From positions 1-9,809 of the forward strand of contig CAYSAA010000090.1 of assembly GCA_964428905.1 (NCBI GenBank): 9,809 bases of DNA, in the 5' to 3' direction. Source of the DNA: CAYSAA01 sp964428905 (GTDB lineage: Bacteria; Atribacterota; Phoenicimicrobiia; Phoenicimicrobiales; Stramentimicrobiaceae). Every line of letters starts with the position of its first letter. Position 1 is the first letter of the stretch. This document shows, in pieces, positions 1-6,230 of this stretch. Below the pieces are notes generated by a model, which was not told where the DNA came from, did no database searches, and worked only from the letters and a program-made list of their open reading frames with translations. The position numbers and the translations under genes were made by a program.

Positions 1-792
1 TCCTTCGGGCTTGAGGTGCCTGTAAAATATCCTTTGAAAAATCGTGAAGACTGGAATAATTATTCATTTCCCGATATTAATAAAAATAAAAAAGACAGAT
101 TAAAAGGGATAGCATTAGCCTTAAAGAAGGCCAAAGAAAATAATATTGCTGTATTTGGACAAATGAGGGGCCCTTTTACTCCAGCCTGGTTTTTATTTGG
201 TTTTACTAATTTTTCTTACCTTTTATTCGATGATCCCGATTTAATAGACGAGGTTATAGAGGCTACTACAAATTTCTATATTCAATCTGGGAAAATGATG
301 ATAGATGAAGGAGTAGATGCACTTTGGTTTGCAGATGATTATGGTAGTACCACTGGCCCTCTGATTTCTCCTGATAGCTTTAGGAAGCACGTGATACCCC
401 AGTTAGATAGGATGATTAAGGAATTAAAAGTTACGGGCACCCCGGTAATAATGCATAGTGACGGAAATTTAAATAAACTTTTACCGGATATAGTTAAGAC
501 AGGGATTAGTGGGTATCATCCTATGGAGCGTAATGCGGGTATGAGAATTGAAGAATTAAAAAAGATTTATGGTAATAAATTTACATTGATAGGTAATGTA
601 AACAATAAAACGGTATTAGTTAGTGGAAGTAAGGAAGATGTCATTGCTCAGACCAGAGAATGTTTAGAGATAGCTGCTCCAGGAGGAAGATATATTTTGG
701 GGAGTGACCATAGCCTTCATGATGATATTCCTAATGAAAATATTTTTGTAATGTTTGAAACTGCTAAAAAATATGGGGAATATCCAAAATGA
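1..792 (+). CDS. URO-D-family methyltransferase (candidate corrinoid methyltransferase I), 5'-truncated
   Basis: This is the C-terminal part of a uroporphyrinogen-decarboxylase-fold protein. The frame is open to the window edge, and the five codons before the GTG at 16 (SFGLE) read naturally into the family sequence, so the true start lies upstream. About 260 residues are visible against the usual 340 or so. Family hallmarks, numbered from the GTG at 16, are a DEGVDALWFADDYG strand around 97-110, MHSDGN at 146-151, LIGNVN at 191-196 and GSDHSLHDDIP at 229-239. True URO-D makes haem. In corrinoid operons this fold instead serves as methyltransferase, for example MtaA/MtbA and several O-demethylase first components. 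The MtaA-type zinc motif His-x-Cys is absent here, because H147 is followed by Ser-Asp, so a coenzyme M methyltransferase is unlikely. With the corrinoid protein and methyltransferase II downstream, the best inference is methyl transfer from an unknown methylated substrate to the corrinoid protein. The family is clear; the substrate is not. Confidence 0.85.
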   Translation, partial: SFGLEVPVKYPLKNREDWNNYSFPDINKNKKDRLKGIALALKKAKENNIAVFGQMRGPFTPAWFLFGFTNFSYLLFDDPDLIDEVIEATTNFYIQSGKMMIDEGVDALWFADDYGSTTGPLISPDSFRKHVIPQLDRMIKELKVTGTPVIMHSDGNLNKLLPDIVKTGISGYHPMERNAGMRIEELKKIYGNKFTLIGNVNNKTVLVSGSKEDVIAQTRECLEIAAPGGRYILGSDHSLHDDIPNENIFVMFETAKKYGEYPK

Positions 793-831
793 AATATCTA
801 GGCTAAGGTTATAGATAGTTTAGCTGCCGGA

Positions 832-1026
832 GTGGCCAAATATTTAAAACTTCTGGCTGAGAAAAATGGGTATAATTGGCCATCGAGATTAATGTTCATA
901 GTATTTAAGGGATTAATCTTTATCTATTTATTGGTAGCAATAGCCTGTAGAGGATGGTTAGAGGAGAAGAAATTTATCAACACCTTTCCTCTTGATAAAT
1001 TATTGAATATATTGAAGAATAGCTAA
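832..1026 (+). other. Doubtful small reading frame with one hydrophobic segment, possible gene remnant
   Basis: This 64-codon frame begins with GTG and has no convincing ribosome binding site; the only purine stretch, CCGGAG, abuts the start. Its product has a hydrophobic segment at about residues 21-40 (LMFIVFKGLIFIYLLVAIAC), then a polar tail. I do not recognise a family. It lies in the same frame as the upstream URO-D gene, beyond that gene's TGA and a TAG at 799-801. The sequence between that TAG and the GTG also reads as plausible protein (DSLAAGVAKYLKLL). This could be the tail of a decayed gene rather than a live small membrane protein. An internal ATG at 892 is an alternative start. 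Apart from this, bases 793-1053 contain nothing recognised. Confidence 0.3.
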
Positions 1027-1053
1027 TATCTTACAAGTCAGAAAGCAGATTCT

Positions 1054-2397
1054 ATGTTAAATTATTATGATATGGATGAAAAATTAAGCCCAGAGAATAT
1101 TTCTAACGTAAGAGATATACTAAAATGGCTTTTGGATTCCTACTATCGAGCTACCGGTCTTGGAGTGTTTTTTATCGATAGAAAGGGCAAAATAGTTTTG
1201 CCTTTAACCTCTAACAGGTATTTTTGTAAATTTTGTAAATTGATACAAGGTACTTCAGAAGGGAAGAGAAGGTGTTGGGAGACATTCCATAACAGTGCTG
1301 TAAAGAGTGTCGAGTATGGTTTCCCTTATATTTATCAATGCCATGCCGGTATGATTGAATGGTCTGCTCCTTTCTTATTTGAGGGTGAACTTTTAGGTTC
1401 CTTTGTTTCCGGGGGAGTTTTGTTGAGAAATCCGGATTCTTCTTTTTTGAAAGAGATTAAAACAATAGATAAAACTTTGGAAATAGAGGGATCTCATTTA
1501 GAGGAGGCCCTGAAAAAAGTCAAAATAGTCTCAGAAGAAAAGGTAAAAGCAGCGGCAGATATTCTGTATATTATGGCTAACTATTTAGCAAAAACACAGT
1601 TAATTGATAATAGATTACGCCAGGAAAGGTATATTCAACAAGCAAGAATATCGGAGGAAATTCAACGTATCAAACGAAAAGAATTAGCGTTACTCGAAAA
1701 AGAAGAAAACAATGAAAATTCATTTATTTCTATCTGTTCACTTTACCCCTTAGAGACAGAGAGAGAATTATTACGCAGAGTCAGATTGGGAGATAAAGAA
1801 GGGGCAAAAGAAGTATTAAATGAGATTTTGGGCAAAATATTATTCAAAAATGCCGGTCAGATGGAATTAATTCGAGCCCGAATCCTGGAACTGGCAGTTG
1901 TTCTTTCTCGAGCTGCAGTAGAGGCTAAGGCAGAATTAGAGATGATTTTGGGATTGAATTTTGAATATATTCAAGAAGTAGGCAAACTTCAATCTATTGA
2001 AGAATTGTGTATTTGGATTGTAAAAGTCTTAGATAGATTTACCGAATCAGTTTATGAGAACAGAAATATCAAAAATGTAGATATCATAATAAAAGCCAGA
2101 GAATTTATTCGTGCAAATTATAAAAAGAAGATAAAATTAATCGATATCAGCAAGGCAATTTATCTTAGTCCTTTTTATTTGAGTCATATTTTTAAACAGG
2201 AAACCGGTACTACTTTATTGGAATATCTTACAAAGGTCCGTATTGAAGAAGCCAAAAGATTATTAGAAAATACTTCCTGGAATACCACAAGAATTTCTTT
2301 TGCAGCAGGTTATTCAGATCAAAGTTATTTTTGTAAAGTCTTTAGAAAATCAGAAGGGATATCAGTGTCTGAATATAGAAAAAGAATGAAAAGATGA
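1054..2397 (+). CDS. PocR-sensor / AraC-family transcriptional regulator
   Basis: This is a 447-residue DNA-binding regulator. The N-terminal region, about 15-185, matches the PocR ligand-binding domain, with the cysteine pattern C58-x2-C61, C74 and C96-H97 (YQCHAGMIEW) and a GSFVSGGVLL segment near 115-124. PocR domains sense small organic ligands; the founding member controls propanediol and cobalamin genes. A helical middle section, about 190-335, contains a charged stretch likely to be coiled coil around 185-215. The C-terminal 100 or so residues form an AraC double helix-turn-helix, with LIDISKAIYLSPFYLSHIFKQ near 370 and the second helix pair ending in GYSDQSYFCKVFRKSEGISVSEYRK. Proteins of this make-up are common beside corrinoid methyltransferase operons, so activation of the flanking methyltransferase genes by their methylated substrate is a fair inference. 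The ribosome site before the ATG at 1054 is weak. An in-frame ATG at 1072 is possible. Confidence 0.9.
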   Translation: MLNYYDMDEKLSPENISNVRDILKWLLDSYYRATGLGVFFIDRKGKIVLPLTSNRYFCKFCKLIQGTSEGKRRCWETFHNSAVKSVEYGFPYIYQCHAGMIEWSAPFLFEGELLGSFVSGGVLLRNPDSSFLKEIKTIDKTLEIEGSHLEEALKKVKIVSEEKVKAAADILYIMANYLAKTQLIDNRLRQERYIQQARISEEIQRIKRKELALLEKEENNENSFISICSLYPLETERELLRRVRLGDKEGAKEVLNEILGKILFKNAGQMELIRARILELAVVLSRAAVEAKAELEMILGLNFEYIQEVGKLQSIEELCIWIVKVLDRFTESVYENRNIKNVDIIIKAREFIRANYKKKIKLIDISKAIYLSPFYLSHIFKQETGTTLLEYLTKVRIEEAKRLLENTSWNTTRISFAAGYSDQSYFCKVFRKSEGISVSEYRKRMKR

Positions 2398-2416
2398 TTA
2401 ATCTTTTCATTCTTTT
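2380..2416 (+). terminator. Perfect 16-bp hairpin overlapping the regulator stop codon
   Basis: Bases 2380-2395 and 2401-2416 are exact reverse complements around a five-base loop, GATTA. The left arm contains the last codons of the PocR/AraC gene, and the TGA (2395-2397) starts at the arm's last base. The right arm is rich in T, but no clean T run follows, so it is not a textbook intrinsic terminator. It could end the regulator transcript or protect its 3' end. Being symmetrical, it could also act on antisense transcripts. Confidence 0.5.
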
Positions 2417-2426
2417 CATAAAAGCT

Positions 2427-2499
2427 TAATGATAGTATATTCTATGGATCATTATATTTTTTAAAAAGCAAGATTATACCTAATAATGCCATTATATTT
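2427..2499. promoter_or_regulatory. Cluster of short inverted and direct repeats, candidate operator for the PocR/AraC protein
   Basis: Between the regulator and the corrinoid gene, TAATGAT (2427-2433) and ATCATTA (2448-2454) form an inverted repeat with centres 21 bases apart, about two helical turns. ATAATG-C-CATTAT (2483-2495) is a second palindrome. CATTATATTT occurs twice, at 2450-2459 and 2490-2499, exactly 40 bases apart. AraC-family activators usually bind pairs of direct repeats upstream of the promoter, so this is a reasonable place for the operator. The region is very AT-rich, so chance repeats cannot be excluded. Confidence 0.35.
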
Positions 2500-2505
2500 A
2501 TAGCG

Positions 2506-2535
2506 TTAGTGTTTTTTATTTTATAAAATTATACT
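2506..2535 (+). promoter_or_regulatory. Possible promoter for the corrinoid protein gene
   Basis: TATACT at 2530-2535 resembles a -10 hexamer. TTAGTG at 2506-2511 is a poor -35 match at 18-base spacing. A weak -35 is typical of activator-dependent promoters and fits control by the AraC-type protein encoded just upstream. The 165-base gap here is long enough for a promoter. Confidence 0.3.
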
Positions 2536-2562
2536 AAATTTAAAATAATAAGGGGTAACATT

Positions 2563-3195
2563 ATGGTAGATTTAAATAATGTATCTGAATCTTTACAAAG
2601 AGGAGATGCAGAAAAAGTAAGAGAACTTGTCGGGCAAGCTTTGGAGGAAAAATTAACACCTAAAGAAATATTAGAAAATGGCCTAATTAAAGGAATGAAT
2701 GTTATTGGAGTGAAATTTAAGAATAATGAGATATATGTTCCCGAAGTTTTAATTGCCGCCCGAGCCATGCATGCCGGGATGGATGTTTTAAGGCCAAAAT
2801 TAGTTGAAACCGGTGTAAAAAATATTGGCAAAGTAGCAATGGGTACCGTAAAAGGAGACCTGCATGATATAGGGAAGAATTTAGTAAAAATGATGTTAGA
2901 AGGAGCGGGATTTGAAGTTGTAGATTTGGGAGTAGATGTCTCTGTGGATAAATTTGTGGAAGCTGTAAAAGAACATCAGCCCAATATAATAGGGATGTCT
3001 GCACTTTTAACTACCACCATGGTTAATATGCCGGAGGTAATAAAAGCGATTGAAGCTGCGGGATTAAGAGAAAAAGTAAAAATAATGATAGGAGGAGCTC
3101 CTGTAACTCAGAATTATGCTGAGCAAATTGGGGCAGATAGTTACTCCCCTGATGCTGCTACTGCAGTGGAAGATGCCAAAACTTTTATTACCTAA
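2563..3195 (+). CDS. Corrinoid (B12-binding) methyltransferase shuttle protein, MtaC/MtbC/MttC type
   Basis: This 210-residue protein carries the methyl group on cobalt between the two methyltransferases in the cytoplasm. Residues 1-88 or so form the helical cap domain (B12-binding-2, as in the methionine synthase cap). Residues 90-210 form the Rossmann-like cobalamin domain. The base-off/His-on signature D99-L-H101-D-I-G104 is intact, so H101 should be the lower axial ligand to cobalt. The supporting motifs SALLTTTM (146-153) and IGGAPVT (176-182), which hold the nucleotide tail, are also present. The length is normal for the family. The start is well supported by AGGGG at 2551-2555, seven bases before the ATG. 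The gene follows the PocR/AraC regulator and a possible promoter. The family does not reveal the methyl donor. Which of the MtaC, MtbC, MttC or O-demethylase types it is cannot be told by eye. Confidence 0.95.
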   Translation: MVDLNNVSESLQRGDAEKVRELVGQALEEKLTPKEILENGLIKGMNVIGVKFKNNEIYVPEVLIAARAMHAGMDVLRPKLVETGVKNIGKVAMGTVKGDLHDIGKNLVKMMLEGAGFEVVDLGVDVSVDKFVEAVKEHQPNIIGMSALLTTTMVNMPEVIKAIEAAGLREKVKIMIGGAPVTQNYAEQIGADSYSPDAATAVEDAKTFIT

Positions 3196-3514
3196 GTATT
3201 TATAAAAAACCATTAATTCTCAATTTATTATGACAATCACTTAGAGAGATTTTCTTAACAGAGTATTATTTTGCTAATTCTTTTGTTTGAGTTATTGGCG
3301 TAGATATTGCCGGAATCATCATTGCTCAGAGACTTACAACAATAATATCAAGCTATATCTAATAAAAAAAGAATGGCATTCCTTCTTAAATTAGCCAAGA
3401 TAAAGAAGGGAAAATTAAGATAAAATTTTACTACAAGGTCATTTCGTTGAATGTTGAAATGTTGGATATTAGAGTGTTTCGGATGAACCAACTAAATTGA
3501 GTTAGGAGAATACC
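3196..3514. other. Non-coding gap before the metF-etfBA block
   Basis: No intact gene was found in these 319 bases. The frame from 3234 to 3362 reads as plausible protein interrupted by a TGA at 3288-3290 and ending in VIGVDIAGIIIAQRL plus a short tail. It may be a decayed coding fragment, but I do not recognise it. CCTTCTT (3381-3387) and AAGAAGG (3403-3409) can pair as a 7-bp hairpin without a following T run. GTTGG (3461-3465) and CCAAC (3488-3492) flank a 22-base interval just upstream of the metF-like gene. A separate promoter for that gene is likely here, but no convincing -35/-10 pair was seen. Confidence 0.4.
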
Positions 3515-4312
3515 ATGATTCATCACATCCAGAATAAAATATACCTCGTTGAAGTTTTACCGCCCAAACAGGATTCGGAAAAGCTGGAAAAGGATTTGGA
3601 AAGATTTTCCGATAAATATCTCAGGGTTATGAATAGCGGTTATTGTGTTTGTATAACTGATAATGCCATGGGACTTTTATCATTCCAGGGAACAGAAATA
3701 ATTGAGGAGCTTGGGCTTCCCGTTATGCCGGAACAACTGATCATTCACCTGAATACTTTTCATACCAAAGATGATCTGAACAACATTCTCGATATATGTA
3801 AATTAAAAGGAATCAGGTATCTCCTGATCATAACTGGAGATGGTTCGGAGCGTCTACCCAAGCTCCGACCTTCAGATATAGGTGCAAGTGATGTCGAGTC
3901 TGTCACATCTGTGGAACTATTAAAATACATAAACCGTGAGTATCCGGGTACTTTTGTACTCGGAGTTGCCTTTAATCCTTATGAACCGGAAGAACATGAA
4001 TTTGCAAAGATGAAAAGAAAAATGAAAGCAGGTGCCACTTTTATTATTACCCAACCTTTGATAGAGAAAAATGAAGTTGTGGACAGACTTCTGGAAAAAT
4101 ATCCTGAAATACCGGTAGTTATAGAGGCCTGGATGAGTAAAAAACTGTATCTTCTTTCAGAAGCAGTCGGATATGAAATACCTGAAAATGCAGAATTTGA
4201 CCCCTTATCCACGTTACAAATGCTCCACAAATTATATCCAGAGTGTGGTGTTTACCTTTCACTGCTCGGATTTAAAACACAATACGATCTCATTAAAGAT
4301 ATCTGGCTTTAA
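3515..4312 (+). CDS. Methylenetetrahydrofolate reductase-family protein (MetF-like)
   Basis: This is a 265-residue TIM-barrel flavoprotein of the MetF family, a little shorter than the usual 280-300. The family reaction interconverts 5,10-methylene-THF and 5-methyl-THF on FAD. Key positions are visible: E13 in VEVLPPK (matching FEFFPPK), D109 in IITGDG (matching LRGD), and K172-A-G-A followed by T179-Q180 in FIITQP, which matches the folate-contacting glutamine of E. coli MetF. The GVAFNP strand is near 150-155. A good site, AGGAGA, lies five bases before the ATG. etfB follows after only 25 bases, so co-transcription is very likely. Acetogen MetF usually pairs with MetV and then with RnfC-like or Hdr/Mvh subunits, none of which is seen here. 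Electron exchange with the adjacent ETF is therefore the natural inference. The block has higher GC than the flanking genes. Confidence 0.8.
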   Translation: MIHHIQNKIYLVEVLPPKQDSEKLEKDLERFSDKYLRVMNSGYCVCITDNAMGLLSFQGTEIIEELGLPVMPEQLIIHLNTFHTKDDLNNILDICKLKGIRYLLIITGDGSERLPKLRPSDIGASDVESVTSVELLKYINREYPGTFVLGVAFNPYEPEEHEFAKMKRKMKAGATFIITQPLIEKNEVVDRLLEKYPEIPVVIEAWMSKKLYLLSEAVGYEIPENAEFDPLSTLQMLHKLYPECGVYLSLLGFKTQYDLIKDIWL

Positions 4313-4337
4313 TGGTCTGGAATCGCAGGGAGGTGTT

Positions 4338-5126
4338 ATGAAAATAGTAGTATGTATCAAGCAGGTACCGGCGACTCACGATGCTAAAATCGATCCCGAA
4401 ACAAAACGTATCGTAAGAGAAGGTATAAAAGCGATCATGAATCCTTTTGACACTTACGCTGTGGAAGAAGGTGTACAGTTAAAAACCAAATTTGGAGGAG
4501 AAGTAATTGCCCTGTCCATGGGTCCTCCCAAAGCCGAAGCAAGCTTGAGGGAAGCTATTTCCGTCGGAGTAGACAGAGCCATTCTGCTTAGTGACCGGGC
4601 ATTTGGCGGTTCGGACACCTGGGCTACAAGCTATGTACTTGCCAAAGCCATCAAAAAGATCGGGGATGTTGATCTTGTGATTTGTGGCAAGCAGGCCATA
4701 GATGGAGATACCGCTCAGGTAGGCCCTGGGATTGCAGCCCATCTTGACTGGTTTCAGGCAACGTATGTTATGGCTGTGGAAGAGATATCTTCTTCATCCA
4801 TCAGGGTTAAAAGGATGCATGAAGATGGTTATGATGTATGCAAAATGTCACTACCTGCAGTAATAACTGTCGTAAAAGATATCAACATACCCCGTGTACC
4901 ATCACTTAAGGGCTGCTTAGCTTCTAAAAAATATGAAATACCGGTATGGAAGCCCGATGATATAGGTACAGATAGATCAAAAATTGGTCTGGATGGATCG
5001 CCCACAAGGGTTGTGAAAACACAGCCTCCACCACCCAGACATACAAGCACAAAAAAGATTGAAGGATCTTCAAGAGAATGTGCACAAGCTCTGATAAGAG
5101 AGTTAAGACTGCGAAGTATAGTTTGA
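4338..5126 (+). CDS. etfB: Electron transfer flavoprotein beta subunit, resembling the bifurcating type
   Basis: This 262-residue protein pairs with EtfA to form a soluble FAD-containing electron carrier. The N-terminus MKIVVCIKQVPAT with IMNPFDTYAVEEG (33-45) is typical of EtfB. SDRAFGGSDTWATS (85-98) and CGKQAIDGDTAQVGP (116-130) form the nucleotide/FAD-binding segment. Their form, and the IPRVPSL stretch near 184-190, recall EtfB proteins of flavin-bifurcating Bcd/Etf and Car/Etf systems rather than mitochondrial-type ETF; that is recalled similarity, not a computed alignment. The start is the ATG at 4338, with AGGGAGG at 4327-4333. The same frame is open further upstream into metF, but that extension has no family similarity. 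etfA begins 15 bases downstream. The C-terminal region has an unusual proline run (QPPPPPR) at about 229-234. Confidence 0.93.
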   Translation: MKIVVCIKQVPATHDAKIDPETKRIVREGIKAIMNPFDTYAVEEGVQLKTKFGGEVIALSMGPPKAEASLREAISVGVDRAILLSDRAFGGSDTWATSYVLAKAIKKIGDVDLVICGKQAIDGDTAQVGPGIAAHLDWFQATYVMAVEEISSSSIRVKRMHEDGYDVCKMSLPAVITVVKDINIPRVPSLKGCLASKKYEIPVWKPDDIGTDRSKIGLDGSPTRVVKTQPPPPRHTSTKKIEGSSRECAQALIRELRLRSIV

Positions 5127-5141
5127 TTCAGAGGAGAAAAA

Positions 5142-6161
5142 ATGATAGCTTTAACGGATGCTGAAAGGAAAGAATATCGTAATATATGGGTAGTAGCAGA
5201 GGTTATGTCCGGTGAAATACAATCTGTTACAAACGAATTAATAGGTGCTGCAAGGACCCTGGCAGATTCTAGAAAGAGCGAAGTTTGGGTAGTGGTAATG
5301 GGGTCAGCTATGGAAGCAAAACTGAAGTCGCTTTTTTCCTATGGAGCTGATGTGACAATCGTGGTTGATAATCAGGGACTATCCGGTTTTGTCGACGAAA
5401 CTGAAGCAAAAATTATAAAACGCCTTATCACAAAATATAAACCCGAAGTCGTGATCTGCGGAGCTACTACCAGGGGACGTGCCCTGATACCAAGAGTTTC
5501 CATAATGACAAACTGTGGTCTTACAGCTGACTGCACCGGTCTTGCAATTGACCCAGAGAACGGTGACCTTCTTCAGACAAGACCGGCTTTTGGTGGTAAT
5601 ATCATGGCCACTATCCGCTGCTCAAAACATAGGCCTCAAATGGCAACCGTACGGCCAAGAGTCATGAAATTACCAGAACCCGATCCTGTTCGTAGCGGCA
5701 GAATCATCAAAGAAGAGATGCTTACCAGTGATACCGAAAAAATCAAGCAGATCATAGATGTTTTTCATAGTACCGAAACTGCTGTTAACCTTTCCGATGC
5801 ACAAATCATAATATCAGGTGGAAGGGGAATGAAAGGTCCCAAAGGTTTTAACCTTTTGAAACAGTTTGCTGAAAGGCTAGGCGGAGCAGCTGTAGGTGCA
5901 AGCAGGGCGGCGGTAGATTCGGGCTGGATCTCTTATGCCCATCAGGTCGGACAGACCGGACAGACAGTTCAGACCAAGGTGTATATAGCCTGTGGCATCT
6001 CCGGTCAGATTCAGCATCTCGTAGGAATGCAGTCCTGTGATTTGATTATAGCTATAGATAAAAATCCCAATACACCCATGATGCAGATTGCGGATATAGC
6101 CGTAGTTGGTGATTTATTTGAAATTATTCCTGAAATTATCAGAGAGATTACTAACCTTTAA
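5142..6161 (+). CDS. etfA: Electron transfer flavoprotein alpha subunit
   Basis: This 339-residue partner of EtfB has an N-terminal domain at about 12-200, including GATTRGRALIPRVS (107-120) and GLTADCTGL (126-134). The C-terminal FAD domain carries the full signature: SGGRG (225-229), GASRAAVDSGW (252-262), VGQTGQTV (269-276), CGISGQIQHLVGM (284-296), and IDKNPNTPMMQIAD running to VVGDL (305-325). There is no N-terminal ferredoxin extension of the kind some anaerobe EtfA proteins carry, so electrons must arrive and leave through FAD and partner proteins. GAGGAG at 5131-5136 supports the ATG. No acyl-CoA dehydrogenase, FixC or other usual ETF partner is in the window; the only flavoenzyme linked to it is the MetF-like protein. 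EtfA and EtfB are expected to act as a heterodimer, with possible capture of MetF inferred from context only. Confidence 0.94.
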   Translation: MIALTDAERKEYRNIWVVAEVMSGEIQSVTNELIGAARTLADSRKSEVWVVVMGSAMEAKLKSLFSYGADVTIVVDNQGLSGFVDETEAKIIKRLITKYKPEVVICGATTRGRALIPRVSIMTNCGLTADCTGLAIDPENGDLLQTRPAFGGNIMATIRCSKHRPQMATVRPRVMKLPEPDPVRSGRIIKEEMLTSDTEKIKQIIDVFHSTETAVNLSDAQIIISGGRGMKGPKGFNLLKQFAERLGGAAVGASRAAVDSGWISYAHQVGQTGQTVQTKVYIACGISGQIQHLVGMQSCDLIIAIDKNPNTPMMQIADIAVVGDLFEIIPEIIREITNL

Positions 6162-6169
6162 AACAAACG

Positions 6170-6203
6170 TTGCAAAAAGGTGCTCAGAGTTTGCTAAAAA
6201 GTG
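6170..6203 (+). repeat. Short imperfect direct repeat at the end of the metF-etfBA block
   Basis: TTGCAAAAAGGTG, starting at 6170, and TTGCTAAAAAGTG (6191-6203) are near copies about 21 bases apart in the 69-base gap between etfA and the methyltransferase II gene. This is where base composition falls back to the AT-rich background. It could be a junction scar or mere chance in A-rich sequence. Confidence 0.25.
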
Positions 6204-6230
6204 AATTTTTTTGTAAAGAGAGGAGGCCAA

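Noticed and set aside
1..792. Assignment as HemE (haem biosynthesis) or MtaA (coenzyme M methyltransferase)
   Set aside because: The corrinoid operon context argues against HemE, and the missing His-x-Cys zinc motif argues against MtaA. Only the fold-level family name is kept.
793..801. Pyrrolysine-type amber read-through at TAG 799-801
   Set aside because: A TGA precedes it in the same frame, the upstream protein already ends at a normal URO-D C-terminus, and no pyrrolysine genes are in view.
2529..2831. Minus-strand open frame across the corrinoid gene
   Set aside because: It is a low-complexity shadow of a well-supported + strand B12-binding gene and has no recognisable domain. The same applies to the minus-strand frames within the metF, etf, methyltransferase II and RACo genes.
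4173..4337. Upstream extension of etfB overlapping the end of the metF-like gene
   Set aside because: The ATG at 4338 has a strong AGGGAGG site and begins exactly where EtfB family proteins begin. The extension overlaps metF and has no EtfB-like sequence, so a fusion or overlap is not supported.
6201..6230. GTG start ten codons upstream for the methyltransferase II gene
   Set aside because: The ribosome site AGGAGG lies between this GTG and the ATG at 6231, and family similarity starts at the ATG.
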